A DNA stretch of 64,000 nucleotides from VYFG01 sp965203365 (GTDB lineage Bacteria > Pseudomonadota > Gammaproteobacteria > Arenicellales > Poriferihabitantaceae), in contig OZ241878.1 in NCBI GenBank assembly GCA_965203365.1, forward strand, positions 2,480,001 to 2,544,000. The letters are read 5' to 3'. The translations under genes were made by a program, and so were the position numbers. This document shows positions 18,464-26,770 of this stretch, one piece after another. Under the pieces are notes generated by a model. It worked only from the letters and a program-made list of their open reading frames with translations. It ran no database searches and was not told the origin of the DNA. Positions within the stretch are counted from its first letter, which is position 1, and every line of letters starts with the position of its first letter.

Positions 18464-19378
18464 CCCCCCCCCCCGCAAATGGTCGTTGCCGTCCCCGCCC
18501 GTGAGCGTGTCGTCCCCCGCGTCGCCGCGCAACTTGTCGTTACCGGCGCCGCCGTCGACCGTGTCATCGCCGTCCCCCCCGTTGAACTTGTCCCTTTCGG
18601 TGCTGCCGCCGAGCGTGTCCGCGCCCTCGGTGGCCTCCATCATGTGGAAATCATTCTTGTCCCTGGCCTTGAAAATGAAGTCGCTCTTCTTGAGGTCCCT
18701 GACGAGTCCTTTACCCGAGACAGTGCCATTCACCCAGACGACATCGCCGTCGCCGAACGTGATCTTGGCGTAACGATACTGGGTGCCACCAGCATAATTA
18801 CCATGCTCGATGGTCAGGTCACTGAACTTCAGGCCGATGAACTCGATCTTGTCGCCGTCCGTGAAATCCCGAATGCTGTTGTAGAGGCCATCGCCGACCT
18901 TGAATACGAAGGTGTCGTTGCCTTCCCCCCCGTAGAGATTATTATAGCTCCCCCTGCCGACGCCGCCGACGCCGCCCCCGCCGATGATCCGGTCGTCACC
19001 ATCCCAGCCGAAGATCGTGTCGACCCCCGCGCCGCCGAAGATGATGTCGTTGCCTTCGCCGCCATTCAGCGTGTCATGGCCGTCGCCGCCGAAGATGATG
19101 TCGTCGCCTAGGCCGCCTTTGATATCGTCATTGCCCGCGCCGCCGAAGATGATGTCGTTGTCAGTGAGACTCGGATTAGTTGTCAACACCGCCAGGTCTT
19201 CGTTCGTGTCGGCTCGGCCGCCGTAGATCGTGTCGTCGCCGTCGCCGCCCGTGATCGTGTCGTTGCCCAGCTTGCCGGTAAGCGTGTCGTCGCCCTTGCC
19301 GCCGTTGAGCGTGTCCTTCTCATCGGTCCCGACCTTCGTGTCGTCGTTGTCGGTGCCGGTCCAGGTGATTCCAGCCAT
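18419..19378 (-). CDS. RTX-type calcium-binding repeat protein, truncated by tract length
   Basis: 319 residues in this version. N terminus MAGITWTGTDNDDTKVGTDE, then blocks of GGxGxDxux nonapeptides (GGKGDDTLTGKLGNDTITGG, GGDGDDTIYGG, GGEGNDIIFGGAGVDTIFG) typical of calcium-binding beta-rolls secreted by type I systems. A central non-repeat segment contains FTDGDKIEFIG. Repeats resume from DTLGGSTERDKFNGG up to the G11 tract, after which the frame is lost (RATIRSTAAPVTTS). No signal peptide is present, consistent with C-terminal type I secretion; no exporter genes are in the window. The truncated form would lack the secretion signal. The promoter also contains a homopolymer. Confidence 0.8.
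   Translation of the reverse strand: MAGITWTGTDNDDTKVGTDEKDTLNGGKGDDTLTGKLGNDTITGGDGDDTIYGGRADTNEDLAVLTTNPSLTDNDIIFGGAGNDDIKGGLGDDIIFGGDGHDTLNGGEGNDIIFGGAGVDTIFGWDGDDRIIGGGGVGGVGRGSYNNLYGGEGNDTFVFKVGDGLYNSIRDFTDGDKIEFIGLKFSDLTIEHGNYAGGTQYRYAKITFGDGDVVWVNGTVSGKGLVRDLKKSDFIFKARDKNDFHMMEATEGADTLGGSTERDKFNGGDGDDTVDGGAGNDKLRGDAGDDTLTGGDGNDHLRGGGRATIRSTAAPVTTS
18464..18474. repeat. poly-C tract, 11 C (G11 in the RTX coding strand)
   Basis: A run of 11 lies inside a glycine-rich nonapeptide repeat. Reading through it changes frame and leads to a stop at 18419. Only tract lengths divisible by three keep the RTX frame open. Confidence 0.85.
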
Positions 19379-19469
19379 AGGTCATTCCCCCGATAAAAAA
19401 CATGCTTTCGTCTTCGTCCACCGCCCCTTTAGGCCAAAACTCCCGAGCGACGGCAGACAACCTAGACTC

Positions 19470-19503
19470 GTTTTACCATGGGGGGGGGGGGGGGGGGGGT
19501 CAA
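19470..19503 (-). promoter_or_regulatory. RTX gene promoter with C20 spacer
   Basis: Minus strand: TTGACC at 19503-19498, the rest of a 20-C run plus ATGG, then TAAAAC at 19475-19470, spacer 22 bp. The architecture (homopolymer filling the -35/-10 spacer, longer than optimum) matches L1 and L2, although the flanking sequence is unrelated. The start codon is about 90 bp downstream. Confidence 0.6.
19480..19499. repeat. poly-G tract, 20 G
   Basis: Uninterrupted run of 20 G between the RTX gene and the first tandem coiled-coil gene, placed inside the RTX promoter spacer. Confidence 0.9.
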
Positions 19504-19568
19504 CCCGGAATTGCCGGCATCCCCAAGAAAACGGTGTTTGCTGATTCCGGTCATGGTAAGATGGGGCG

Positions 19569-19979
19569 ATGAGTGACCCAACCATTCAAGATGTGGCACG
19601 GCAGTTGGCCGTCCTGGAGGAACGCATGAACACCCGGCAAGCAGAGTACAAGACCGATATTGCGCACCTGGCCGAACAACTGGCCAGACGAGAGGCCGAT
19701 CGGGATGCCGAAGCAGCCAAGCGAGATGCCGCGGCAACCAAGCGAGAGGCCGATCGGGATGCCGAAGCAGCCAAGCGAGAGGCCGATCGGGATGCCGAAG
19801 CAGCCAAGCGAGATGCCGCGGCAACCAAGCGAGAGGCCGATCGGGATGCCGAAGCAGCCAAGCGAGATGCCGAGATCGCCCGACGCGAAACCCGGATCCT
19901 CCTGGCCATTTTCGCCATCGTCGCCGTGGCGACCACCATTCTTGGCTTTCTGATTCGGCTCCCCAACCCGACTTCCTGA
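19569..19979 (+). CDS. coiled-coil tail-anchored membrane protein, copy 1 (long)
   Basis: A 136-residue protein. N terminus MSDPTIQDVARQLAVLEERM, a long charged coiled coil made of READRDAEAAK and RDAAATK blocks, then RETRILLAIFAIVAVATTI as a C-terminal membrane helix and the tail RLPNPTS. It has 29 residues more in the coiled coil than the other three copies. I know small coiled-coil proteins with this plan from several bacteria, but none with an assigned function. The ribosome-binding site is weak (GGGGCG). It is immediately downstream of a G20 tract. Confidence 0.75.
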   Translation: MSDPTIQDVARQLAVLEERMNTRQAEYKTDIAHLAEQLARREADRDAEAAKRDAAATKREADRDAEAAKREADRDAEAAKRDAAATKREADRDAEAAKRDAEIARRETRILLAIFAIVAVATTILGFLIRLPNPTS

Positions 19980-20216
19980 TCCGCCGCGTCTGGGCCCAAG
20001 GCACCCCATTATCCATCCTGCACCTGGAAGACAGGGCATGGGGGGCAATGCCAGGGGAGGCACCGCAGGTGACCGTCCCGAAGCAAGGCATGAATCTCCC
20101 CCCCAGTGAAAAATCCATCCGCCGTCTCGACCGGCCGAGGTCGGCGATAGCGCCAACAGAAACCCGACTGATCATGGCACGGTGTTTGCTGATTCCGGTC
20201 ATGGTAAGATGGGGCG

Positions 20217-20540
20217 ATGAGTGACCCAACCATTCAAGATGTGGCACGGCAGTTGGCCGTCCTGGAGGAACGCATGAACACCCGGCAAGCAGAGTACAAG
20301 ACCGATATTGCGCACCTGGCCGAACAACTGGCCAGACGAGAGGCCGATCGGGATGCCGAAGCAGCCAAGCGAGATGCCGCGGCAACCAAGCGAGAGGCCG
20401 ATCGGGATGCCGAAGCAGCCAAGCGAGATGCCGAGATCGCCCGACGCGAAACCCGGATCCTCCTGGCCATTTTCGCCATCGTCGCCGTGGCGACCACCAT
20501 TCTTGGCTTTCTGATTCGGCTCCCCAACCCGACTTCCTGA
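20217..20540 (+). CDS. coiled-coil tail-anchored membrane protein, copy 2
   Basis: A 107-residue copy with two READRDAEAAK blocks and one RDAAATK block between them, then the C-terminal helix LLAIFAIVAVATTILGFLI. It has the same 5' flank as copy 1 from 20179. The order of features (N-terminal helix, charged coiled coil, single terminal membrane helix) suggests an inner-membrane-anchored oligomer. Function unknown. Confidence 0.75.
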   Translation: MSDPTIQDVARQLAVLEERMNTRQAEYKTDIAHLAEQLARREADRDAEAAKRDAAATKREADRDAEAAKRDAEIARRETRILLAIFAIVAVATTILGFLIRLPNPTS

Positions 20541-20777
20541 TCCGCCGCGTCTGGGCCCAAGGCACCCCATTATCCATCCTGCACCTGGAAGACAGGGCAT
20601 GGGGGGCAATGCCAGGGGAGGCACCGCAGGTGACCGTCCCGAAGCAAGGCATGAATCTCCCCCCCAGTGAAAAATCCATCCGCCGTCTCGACCGGCCGAG
20701 GTCGGCGATAGCGCCAACAGAAACCCGACTGATCATGGCACGGTGTTTGCTGATTCCGGTCATGGTAAGATGGGGCG

Positions 20778-21101
20778 ATGAGTGACCCAACCATTCAAGA
20801 TGTGGCACGGCAGTTGGCCGTCCTGGAGGAACGCATGAACACCCGGCAAGCAGAGTACAAGACCGATATTGCGCACCTGGCCGAACAACTGGCCAGACGA
20901 GAGGCCGATCGGGATGCCGAAGCAGCCAAGCGAGATGCCGCGGCAACCAAGCGAGAGGCCGATCGGGATGCCGAAGCAGCCAAGCGAGATGCCGAGATCG
21001 CCCGACGCGAAACCCGGATCCTCCTGGCCATTTTCGCCATCGTCGCCGTGGCGACCACCATTCTTGGCTTTCTGATTCGGCTCCCCAACCCGACTTCCTG
21101 A
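20778..21101 (+). CDS. coiled-coil tail-anchored membrane protein, copy 3
   Basis: 107 residues, identical in sequence to copy 2. The upstream 240 bp are also duplicated, so each copy could carry its own expression signals. The perfect identity points to very recent amplification. Confidence 0.75.
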   Translation: MSDPTIQDVARQLAVLEERMNTRQAEYKTDIAHLAEQLARREADRDAEAAKRDAAATKREADRDAEAAKRDAEIARRETRILLAIFAIVAVATTILGFLIRLPNPTS

Positions 21102-21338
21102 TCCGCCGCGTCTGGGCCCAAGGCACCCCATTATCCATCCTGCACCTGGAAGACAGGGCATGGGGGGCAATGCCAGGGGAGGCACCGCAGGTGACCGTCC
21201 CGAAGCAAGGCATGAATCTCCCCCCCAGTGAAAAATCCATCCGCCGTCTCGACCGGCCGAGGTCGGCGATAGCGCCAACAGAAACCCGACTGATCATGGC
21301 ACGGTGTTTGCTGATTCCGGTCATGGTAAGATGGGGCG

Positions 21339-21662
21339 ATGAGTGACCCAACCATTCAAGATGTGGCACGGCAGTTGGCCGTCCTGGAGGAACGCATGAA
21401 CACCCGGCAAGCAGAGTACAAGACCGATATTGCGCACCTGGCCGAACAACTGGCCAGACGAGAGGCCGATCGGGATGCCGAAGCAGCCAAGCGAGATGCC
21501 GCGGCAACCAAGCGAGAGGCCGATCGGGATGCCGAAGCAGCCAAGCGAGATGCCGAGATCGCCCGACGCGAAACCCGGATCCTCCTGGCCATTTTCGCCA
21601 TCGTCGCCGTGGCGACCACCATTCTTGGCTTTCTGATTCGGCTCCCCAACCCGACTTCCTGA
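21339..21662 (+). CDS. coiled-coil tail-anchored membrane protein, copy 4
   Basis: 107 residues, identical to copies 2 and 3. The repeat ends at 21859, where the sequence diverges and leads into the end of the TIGR03747 gene on the other strand. Confidence 0.75.
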   Translation: MSDPTIQDVARQLAVLEERMNTRQAEYKTDIAHLAEQLARREADRDAEAAKRDAAATKREADRDAEAAKRDAEIARRETRILLAIFAIVAVATTILGFLIRLPNPTS

Positions 21663-21980
21663 TCCGCCGCGTCTGGGCCCAAGGCACCCCATTATCCATC
21701 CTGCACCTGGAAGACAGGGCATGGGGGGCAATGCCAGGGGAGGCACCGCAGGTGACCGTCCCGAAGCAAGGCATGAATCTCCCCCCCAGTGAAAAATCCA
21801 TCCGCCGTCTCGACCGGCCGAGGTCGGCGATAGCGCCAACAGAAACCCGACTGATCATGACCATGCCCATTGCCGGTTGGGGCAGGCGCCATGCTGACCG
21901 GTGCTGGATGACGGAAGGTGAGCTGGGCTCTTGCCACCCGCTGGGGTCAACGGGTGGCATCACCAGGCGCTGAAACCCGC

Positions 21981-22712
21981 TCAGAGATATTTCTTGAACG
22001 TGCTGGCTGCGATGGCCACGCTCAGGGCGAACAGGGTCGAAAACGGCAACACGATATAGGCGGGATGGAGGCTGAACGGCAGCGCCAGATAGCTGATCCA
22101 GCACAGCGCGAGCAAGGGCGAAGCGGCTTTTTTGGCGTGGTGATAGACAAAGGAACTCTCCCGTCCGCCACGCCATCGACGCAGGTCACGCGCCACGAGT
22201 CCCTCCACCAAGGCCACCAGACCGAACAGCAAAAAAACCGGCAGGGCCAAGGTCAAGATGGCGACACGGACACAAAAGACCTGCACCATCTGCTGGGCCG
22301 CCATGCCGTAAGGCATCAGACGTCGGTAGAGCCGGTGGCCGATCCGCCAGACGACTTGCGCAGGGCCGTCGGGAACTTGAGTCATCCGTCGGACCAGCCC
22401 ATCCCACCGCGCCGCATCAAACAAGAGATGATCCATGCGGGTGGCAAGACCCAGGGCGAACCGGGTCGGATCACGGGCCAGGACGCTGCGCCGGAAGTCG
22501 TTCTGGAGATAGCCGATTTCCGCTTCCAGCAAGGCCCGACTGTGATCAATCCCCTCGTCCGGCCACCAGAACACCATCCCGACCCATTCGACCAGAATCG
22601 ACAGCACCAAGGAGCCGACCAGCCATCCGCCGAGCCGGAAGATACTGGATAGGATGCGGGTGATCCATCCTCGTCCCGACCTCGGATCGGGGCGGCTGGC
22701 TGGATTACTCAT
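21981..22712 (-). CDS. ICE membrane protein, TIGR03747 (PFL_4697) family
   Basis: A 243-residue inner-membrane protein. It opens with a long helix (FRLGGWLVGSLVLSILVEWV) followed by FWWPDEGIDHSRALLEAEIG, a hallmark of TIGR03747. Further helices occur at VRVAILTLALPVFLLFGLVA and near the C terminus. Its start overlaps the TraD stop (ATGA), so the two are translated together. The next transfer gene in the usual order (RAQPRD) is separated from it by the 13-kb block 8804-21980. Confidence 0.92.
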   Translation of the reverse strand: MSNPASRPDPRSGRGWITRILSSIFRLGGWLVGSLVLSILVEWVGMVFWWPDEGIDHSRALLEAEIGYLQNDFRRSVLARDPTRFALGLATRMDHLLFDAARWDGLVRRMTQVPDGPAQVVWRIGHRLYRRLMPYGMAAQQMVQVFCVRVAILTLALPVFLLFGLVALVEGLVARDLRRWRGGRESSFVYHHAKKAASPLLALCWISYLALPFSLHPAYIVLPFSTLFALSVAIAASTFKKYL

Positions 22713-24805
22713 CCGCCCCCCTCATCCCGAAATTCGGGTTCAGCATACTCCGTCGGATCAATTCGCCCACGCGGGGTGACGGGGGGGCAGCCCGGATGGG
22801 TTTGGCACCGGCGCTGCATCTCAGCGGCGATGGCCGGCAAGGTGGCGGGGGCCGACGGATCCGCCATCGGCAGGGGGATGCGAATCTTCCACAACTGGCC
22901 CCCTTCCATCAGCACGAAGGCCTGGCCCTTGGGTAGGGCCACCAAATCGGCCGGGGTCAGCATCGGCACTTCGGTGACACTGAGGCGATCCTCGTTGCGG
23001 GATCGAAAATCGATGCCGGAACCGGGTTCCGCCGTATCCGCCACGCCAGAGACGCTCATCATCGTCACCACCTCGACCTGCGGCAGCTGGTCCGTCAGCA
23101 GCGCCGCCGTGGCCGGTTCCCTGACCCGGAGCATGATCAGGGTATTGAAGTTGCCGGCCACCTGTCCGGCCTTGGCCCGATTGCCGATCGTGGCCTCGAC
23201 ATCCGACCAGGTCTGGGTATAGGCGGTAATCTGGAACCCCGCTCCGCCAGCCTTGTTCAGTAGCGGGACAAACTCGTCTCCGAGCAGTTCGCTGAACTCA
23301 TCCGCATGCAGGGAAATGGTGGGCGGCGGTGCGCGTTCCCCGTCCTTGAGGCCATGCTTGTAGATCCATCCGGCTACCGACACCAGATCCGCGAACATGG
23401 CATTGCCCACCGCCCCGGCGACGGCGGTGTCCGCCAACGCATCCAGTCCGATATAGACGATCCCCCGGCGCCGGATGATGTCCATCCATTCGAAGACCGG
23501 GCGCGGATCCTCCTCGTTGTCATAGTTGGGCGAGATCAGTCCCGCGACCGCCCCGGTCGTGAGCTTTTCCATCAAGGGCCCCACCGAACTGACGATCTTG
23601 TCGAAATAGGTTCGCTCATACTGGATGGCGGACAGGAGTCCATCCAAGACTGGATCATAGAAATCCTGTCCCTGCAGATAGCGCAGCAGGGCGATGGTGT
23701 CGCGTTGGCGCCCACGCTGCGCCGTCGGCAGGTGACGTTCGGCGATTTTTTCACGGAGGCGGTCGACCGCCTCCGTCCAGTCCGGTGGGCCATACCGTGC
23801 CAGACCATGACGGGTGTATTCGATGAACAGCGGTTCGATATCGTTGATATAGCGCCGCACCTGCCGGAAATCGGGACGCCGGCCGAGGGCCACCAGTGCC
23901 TGGGCAATGATGTTGACGAAGCGCCAGGCGAATTCCCGGAAGGCCGCCGAATTGCCCTCTCCCGGCAGTTGGCTGGCAATGCGGGTGGCCACCTCCGTGA
24001 TGCGGGCAAAGTTCCCGATCGCGTTGTAGCGCGCCGAAAACTGCGGAAAGCCGAGATGAAACAGGCAGAAGTCCTCGGCCCGTTCGGATCGTTGGGCTTC
24101 AGCATACATCCGGCGCATCAGGTCGGCGTCGCCCTTGGGGTCGAAGACGATGACCACCTCCCCGCGTCGGATATCCTGCGTGATGAGGATTTCCGCCAAG
24201 CGGGTCTTGCCGACCCGGGTGGTGCCCAGCACCAGCGTGTGACCCCCCCGATCACCCAGGTTCATCCAGACCGCCTGTTCCCGGGGTTCCACCCCATGGA
24301 TCGCCGGCCAGCCTCCGACCGGGGGCTGGGGGGCCAGGGGATTCCACCAGGCCCGGACGCCGAGCCGCCGGGCCAAGGGGGCCAGCAGGGCGTGGGTTTC
24401 CCAGGCGATCTCCCGTTCACGAGCCCAGCGATAGAGGGGACCGTTTTCGACATAACGTCGGGCCTGGGGGTTCAGGGTATCCCGAAGCCGTTGGGTATGC
24501 TGTCGGGTCCAGCGAAATCCCCGGCCCAGAAACAGCTTGTGTCGGCTCACCGGCAAGTCCCTGGTGCTCACTTGCCAGACCGGCAGGCAGCGCAGATGGC
24601 GTTGGTACCGCCACACCCGATAGGCCTGACGCAGCCGGAGGGCGGCCAGACCCCAGAGCAATATCCCGGCTCCCTGAGCCACTCCCGGGGGCATCATCAA
24701 CGCCCAAGGCGCCAGGAAAGCGAGGGTGCCGGCCCCCAGGCTCGTCAGGCAAGACCACAGCTCGACCGGCGGTCGAAGCCACGCTTCCAGGGGGGTCTTC
24801 CTCAT
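22709..24805 (-). CDS. traD: conjugative coupling factor TraD (SXT/TOL type)
   Basis: A 698-residue coupling ATPase that brings the relaxosome to the secretion channel. Two N-terminal membrane helices (LGAGTLAFLAPWALMMPPGV region) precede a basic segment with SRHKLFLGRGFRWTRQHTQR. Walker A is GTTRVGKTRL at about residue 193, followed by DPKGDADLMRRMYAEA. Walker B is ISLHADEFSEL at about residue 495. A run to ITAYTQTWSDVEA matches TIGR03743. Length is typical. It overlaps the TIGR03747 start by 4 bp. Confidence 0.95.
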   Translation of the reverse strand: MRKTPLEAWLRPPVELWSCLTSLGAGTLAFLAPWALMMPPGVAQGAGILLWGLAALRLRQAYRVWRYQRHLRCLPVWQVSTRDLPVSRHKLFLGRGFRWTRQHTQRLRDTLNPQARRYVENGPLYRWAREREIAWETHALLAPLARRLGVRAWWNPLAPQPPVGGWPAIHGVEPREQAVWMNLGDRGGHTLVLGTTRVGKTRLAEILITQDIRRGEVVIVFDPKGDADLMRRMYAEAQRSERAEDFCLFHLGFPQFSARYNAIGNFARITEVATRIASQLPGEGNSAAFREFAWRFVNIIAQALVALGRRPDFRQVRRYINDIEPLFIEYTRHGLARYGPPDWTEAVDRLREKIAERHLPTAQRGRQRDTIALLRYLQGQDFYDPVLDGLLSAIQYERTYFDKIVSSVGPLMEKLTTGAVAGLISPNYDNEEDPRPVFEWMDIIRRRGIVYIGLDALADTAVAGAVGNAMFADLVSVAGWIYKHGLKDGERAPPPTISLHADEFSELLGDEFVPLLNKAGGAGFQITAYTQTWSDVEATIGNRAKAGQVAGNFNTLIMLRVREPATAALLTDQLPQVEVVTMMSVSGVADTAEPGSGIDFRSRNEDRLSVTEVPMLTPADLVALPKGQAFVLMEGGQLWKIRIPLPMADPSAPATLPAIAAEMQRRCQTHPGCPPVTPRGRIDPTEYAEPEFRDEGGG

Positions 24806-24844
24806 GGTCGGGGCCGACCACCGACGGCGGAAGGACCCGATGCC

Positions 24845-25576
24845 CTACTGTTCGATCCCACGGTCGGTGATCAAGACGGGATAATGCCGAATGCCCAGGG
24901 CACGGGCGAGGTCACTGCCCGACGCGGGCATCAGAGGCAGTGCCCCGGCCAGGGCCCTGATCGTCCGGACATCGTTCAGCGTGTCCGTCTGCACCAGCAT
25001 GCCGACCGCACCGATCTTCTCCAGCCGGTCCCGATGACGGGCCAGCCATTGCCGGGACCGAGGATCGGAACCCACCAGAAAGAACGGGCGGGCGAATGGA
25101 TGTCGATGGGCTCTAATGGGGACGGGTCCTGGAGTCAGTCCGGGCGATCGGATCGCCCCCCCGGCTGGCCGATCCGCCGGCCGGACAGTGGCATCGACGG
25201 AGGCCGCCCCCCGGGGATTGTCCAGGGACTCCCGGGATCCGGGGGTGATTGAGGACCAAGCGTCGGGGCCGCCCAAAATGGACAGGAACGGGGCCACCGG
25301 CCGTGTTCGGCCACTGTCATGCAATACAGTCAGCTCGGCCGGAGCCGACATTGAGGCCAGCAGTGCCCCCATGGCCACCCACTGGATTCGCGGCCGATGG
25401 GCGACGCGACCGCGGAATCGTCGGGTCAGCCGTGCGCGGATTCGAGACTCGACTCGACGAACGCTCCAGGTCGACCGCCTCCCTGGACTTCGGGGCCGTT
25501 CTCCCCCTCTGAGGGGGGTGGACCGCTGGCCGGACGGCTTCGCGCAGCGCCGATCACGAATCCAGCGGAAGGTCAT
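24845..25576 (-). CDS. ICE protein, PFL_4695 (TIGR03765) family
   Basis: Up to 243 residues. The conserved C-terminal half contains PFFLVGSDPRSRQWLARH, IGAVGMLVQTDTLNDV and HYPVLITDRGIEQ, as in TIGR03765. The start at 25576 overlaps the preceding stop (ATGA) and suggests coupling, but it gives an Arg-rich N terminus. An alternative start at 25372 (MGALLASMSAPAELTV) gives a normal signal peptide. Role in transfer unknown. The lytic transglycosylase gene usually found upstream of this gene is not present. Confidence 0.88.
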   Translation of the reverse strand: MTFRWIRDRRCAKPSGQRSTPLRGGERPRSPGRRSTWSVRRVESRIRARLTRRFRGRVAHRPRIQWVAMGALLASMSAPAELTVLHDSGRTRPVAPFLSILGGPDAWSSITPGSRESLDNPRGAASVDATVRPADRPAGGAIRSPGLTPGPVPIRAHRHPFARPFFLVGSDPRSRQWLARHRDRLEKIGAVGMLVQTDTLNDVRTIRALAGALPLMPASGSDLARALGIRHYPVLITDRGIEQ

Positions 25577-26424
25577 GGCCGAAGATCCGCGGGCAAGACG
25601 GACATCAGCTCGTTGCCTTGCAGACGAAATACCACCGGCAGGTCCGGTATCGGATGGACCCAGCGTTGCAGGGCGCCCCGATTGTGATTCAGTGTCACCC
25701 GCCGACTGCGAACCAGTTCGGGGTCAATCGCCTGCGCCCGGGCCCAGCGGCGCACGGCCGCATCATCGTCCGGGGTCAGGTTCACCAGATAGATGTCCAG
25801 GCCGTGGTATTCATCAAGTCGCTCCATGAGCCGGCGCATGACCCGGTCGCAGGCCGGACAGTCCGGCTGGGTAAAGAACAGCAGCCGATCCTGGGAATCG
25901 AACGCAGCCCGGGGGGCCGGCGAGCGGGACAATCGGGACCGGTTGATCAGGGGTTCGCCGCCCTGGACCTGTCGGATGGCCGCATCGTACGCCCGCTGGA
26001 ACGCCAGGATGCGTCGGGCATCCTGGGTCATGACCCGCGCCCAGCGTTTGGCGTAATGACGTCGTTCCCCCGGATTGCGGGCGTGGATGCCCAGCACCTC
26101 CACCGGCGAAATCGTGGCGGGGCTGATGCTGCCGCGAATGCCCTGCATCAGATCGAGATACCGCCGCCATTCCGTCTCGGAGAGCTCCCAGAGCTGGGCC
26201 CGAAACTGGTGGGTAGCGGACAGTCGGGCCGAAGATTCGGTCGTCGTCACCGATCGGGATGAGGGGGTGGGGGGGTTGGAGACGGTCGGGACGGTCCCAT
26301 CGACCGTGCTAGGCACGGACGACCCCCGGTCAGCCGCCAGCACACAGGGTGATGCCATCAGGAACCCGGCCAGGAGAGGCGCCGTGATCGGGGAGCGGCG
26401 GTTTCGGCCACGACGGCCGATCAT
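25573..26424 (-). CDS. ICE protein, TIGR03759 (PFL_4693) family, thioredoxin-like
   Basis: 283 residues with an N-terminal signal segment (AGFLMASPCVLA). The family block LSETEWRRYLDLMQGIRGS with VLGIHARNPGERRHYA follows, then a thioredoxin-like domain whose motif is CPAC (FTQPDCPACDRVM, residues about 195-210). Probably periplasmic, acting on disulphides or assembly of the transfer machine. The start overlaps the stop of the small gene upstream. Confidence 0.9.
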   Translation of the reverse strand: MIGRRGRNRRSPITAPLLAGFLMASPCVLAADRGSSVPSTVDGTVPTVSNPPTPSSRSVTTTESSARLSATHQFRAQLWELSETEWRRYLDLMQGIRGSISPATISPVEVLGIHARNPGERRHYAKRWARVMTQDARRILAFQRAYDAAIRQVQGGEPLINRSRLSRSPAPRAAFDSQDRLLFFTQPDCPACDRVMRRLMERLDEYHGLDIYLVNLTPDDDAAVRRWARAQAIDPELVRSRRVTLNHNRGALQRWVHPIPDLPVVFRLQGNELMSVLPADLRP

Positions 26425-26762
26425 GGCCCTGTCTCCCGGACAGGGGAGGGCGAGAAGGCGGAATGCGCCGGGTCAGGTAACGACAGATCCCGGTAGATCG
26501 TCACCGGTCGGGGGACCGGTGACGACCGGTGATCGGGATGGCAACGAAGCCCAGTCAGCCGGCCGGTCACCGGTGAGCGGGTCGGCCTGTTCTCCCGGGG
26601 AGTGGAGGGAACCGCGGGCGGTTCGACCAATCGGGGCAGGGCGGTACGCACCGGAGCGGGCGCGGTGATGGGAGGGGAAGCCGGCGGAAATCCGGCCAGT
26701 GGAGTCGTGCTGCCCCACAGATATCCGCCGTAGAACCCCAGGATCGCAATCAGAATCTCCAT
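26421..26762 (-). CDS. small membrane-anchored Pro-rich protein
   Basis: 113 residues. N-terminal membrane helix MEILIAILGFYGGYLWG, then a Pro/Arg/Thr-rich extramembranous part without recognisable domain. It is supported mainly by its position: 8 bp after the preceding gene and a 4-bp stop/start overlap with the next. I do not recognise the family. The tail could be non-native sequence. Confidence 0.55.
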   Translation of the reverse strand: MEILIAILGFYGGYLWGSTTPLAGFPPASPPITAPAPVRTALPRLVEPPAVPSTPRENRPTRSPVTGRLTGLRCHPDHRSSPVPRPVTIYRDLSLPDPAHSAFSPSPVRETGP

Positions 26763-26770
26763 TCAAGTGT

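Larger units (their letters stand above)
19531..21859. repeat. four tandem copies of a 561-bp unit
   Basis: Units begin at 19531, 20179, 20740 and 21301. The last three have a period of exactly 561 bp. The first is 648 bp because its internal coiled-coil repeats are 87 bp longer. Apart from that the copies look identical by eye, including about 240 bp of intergenic sequence. Each unit holds one small gene. Confidence 0.95.

Noticed and set aside
19531..21859. CRISPR array
   Set aside because: The repeat period is 561 bp with conserved coding content; there are no short repeats with unique spacers and no cas genes.
19462..22176. 904-codon minus-strand frame over the tandem repeats
   Set aside because: The open frame results from the repeated unit's composition. 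The plus-strand genes have a sensible N terminus, coiled coil and membrane helix, while this frame is Arg/Trp/Pro-rich and crosses the G20 tract and the end of the TIGR03747 gene.
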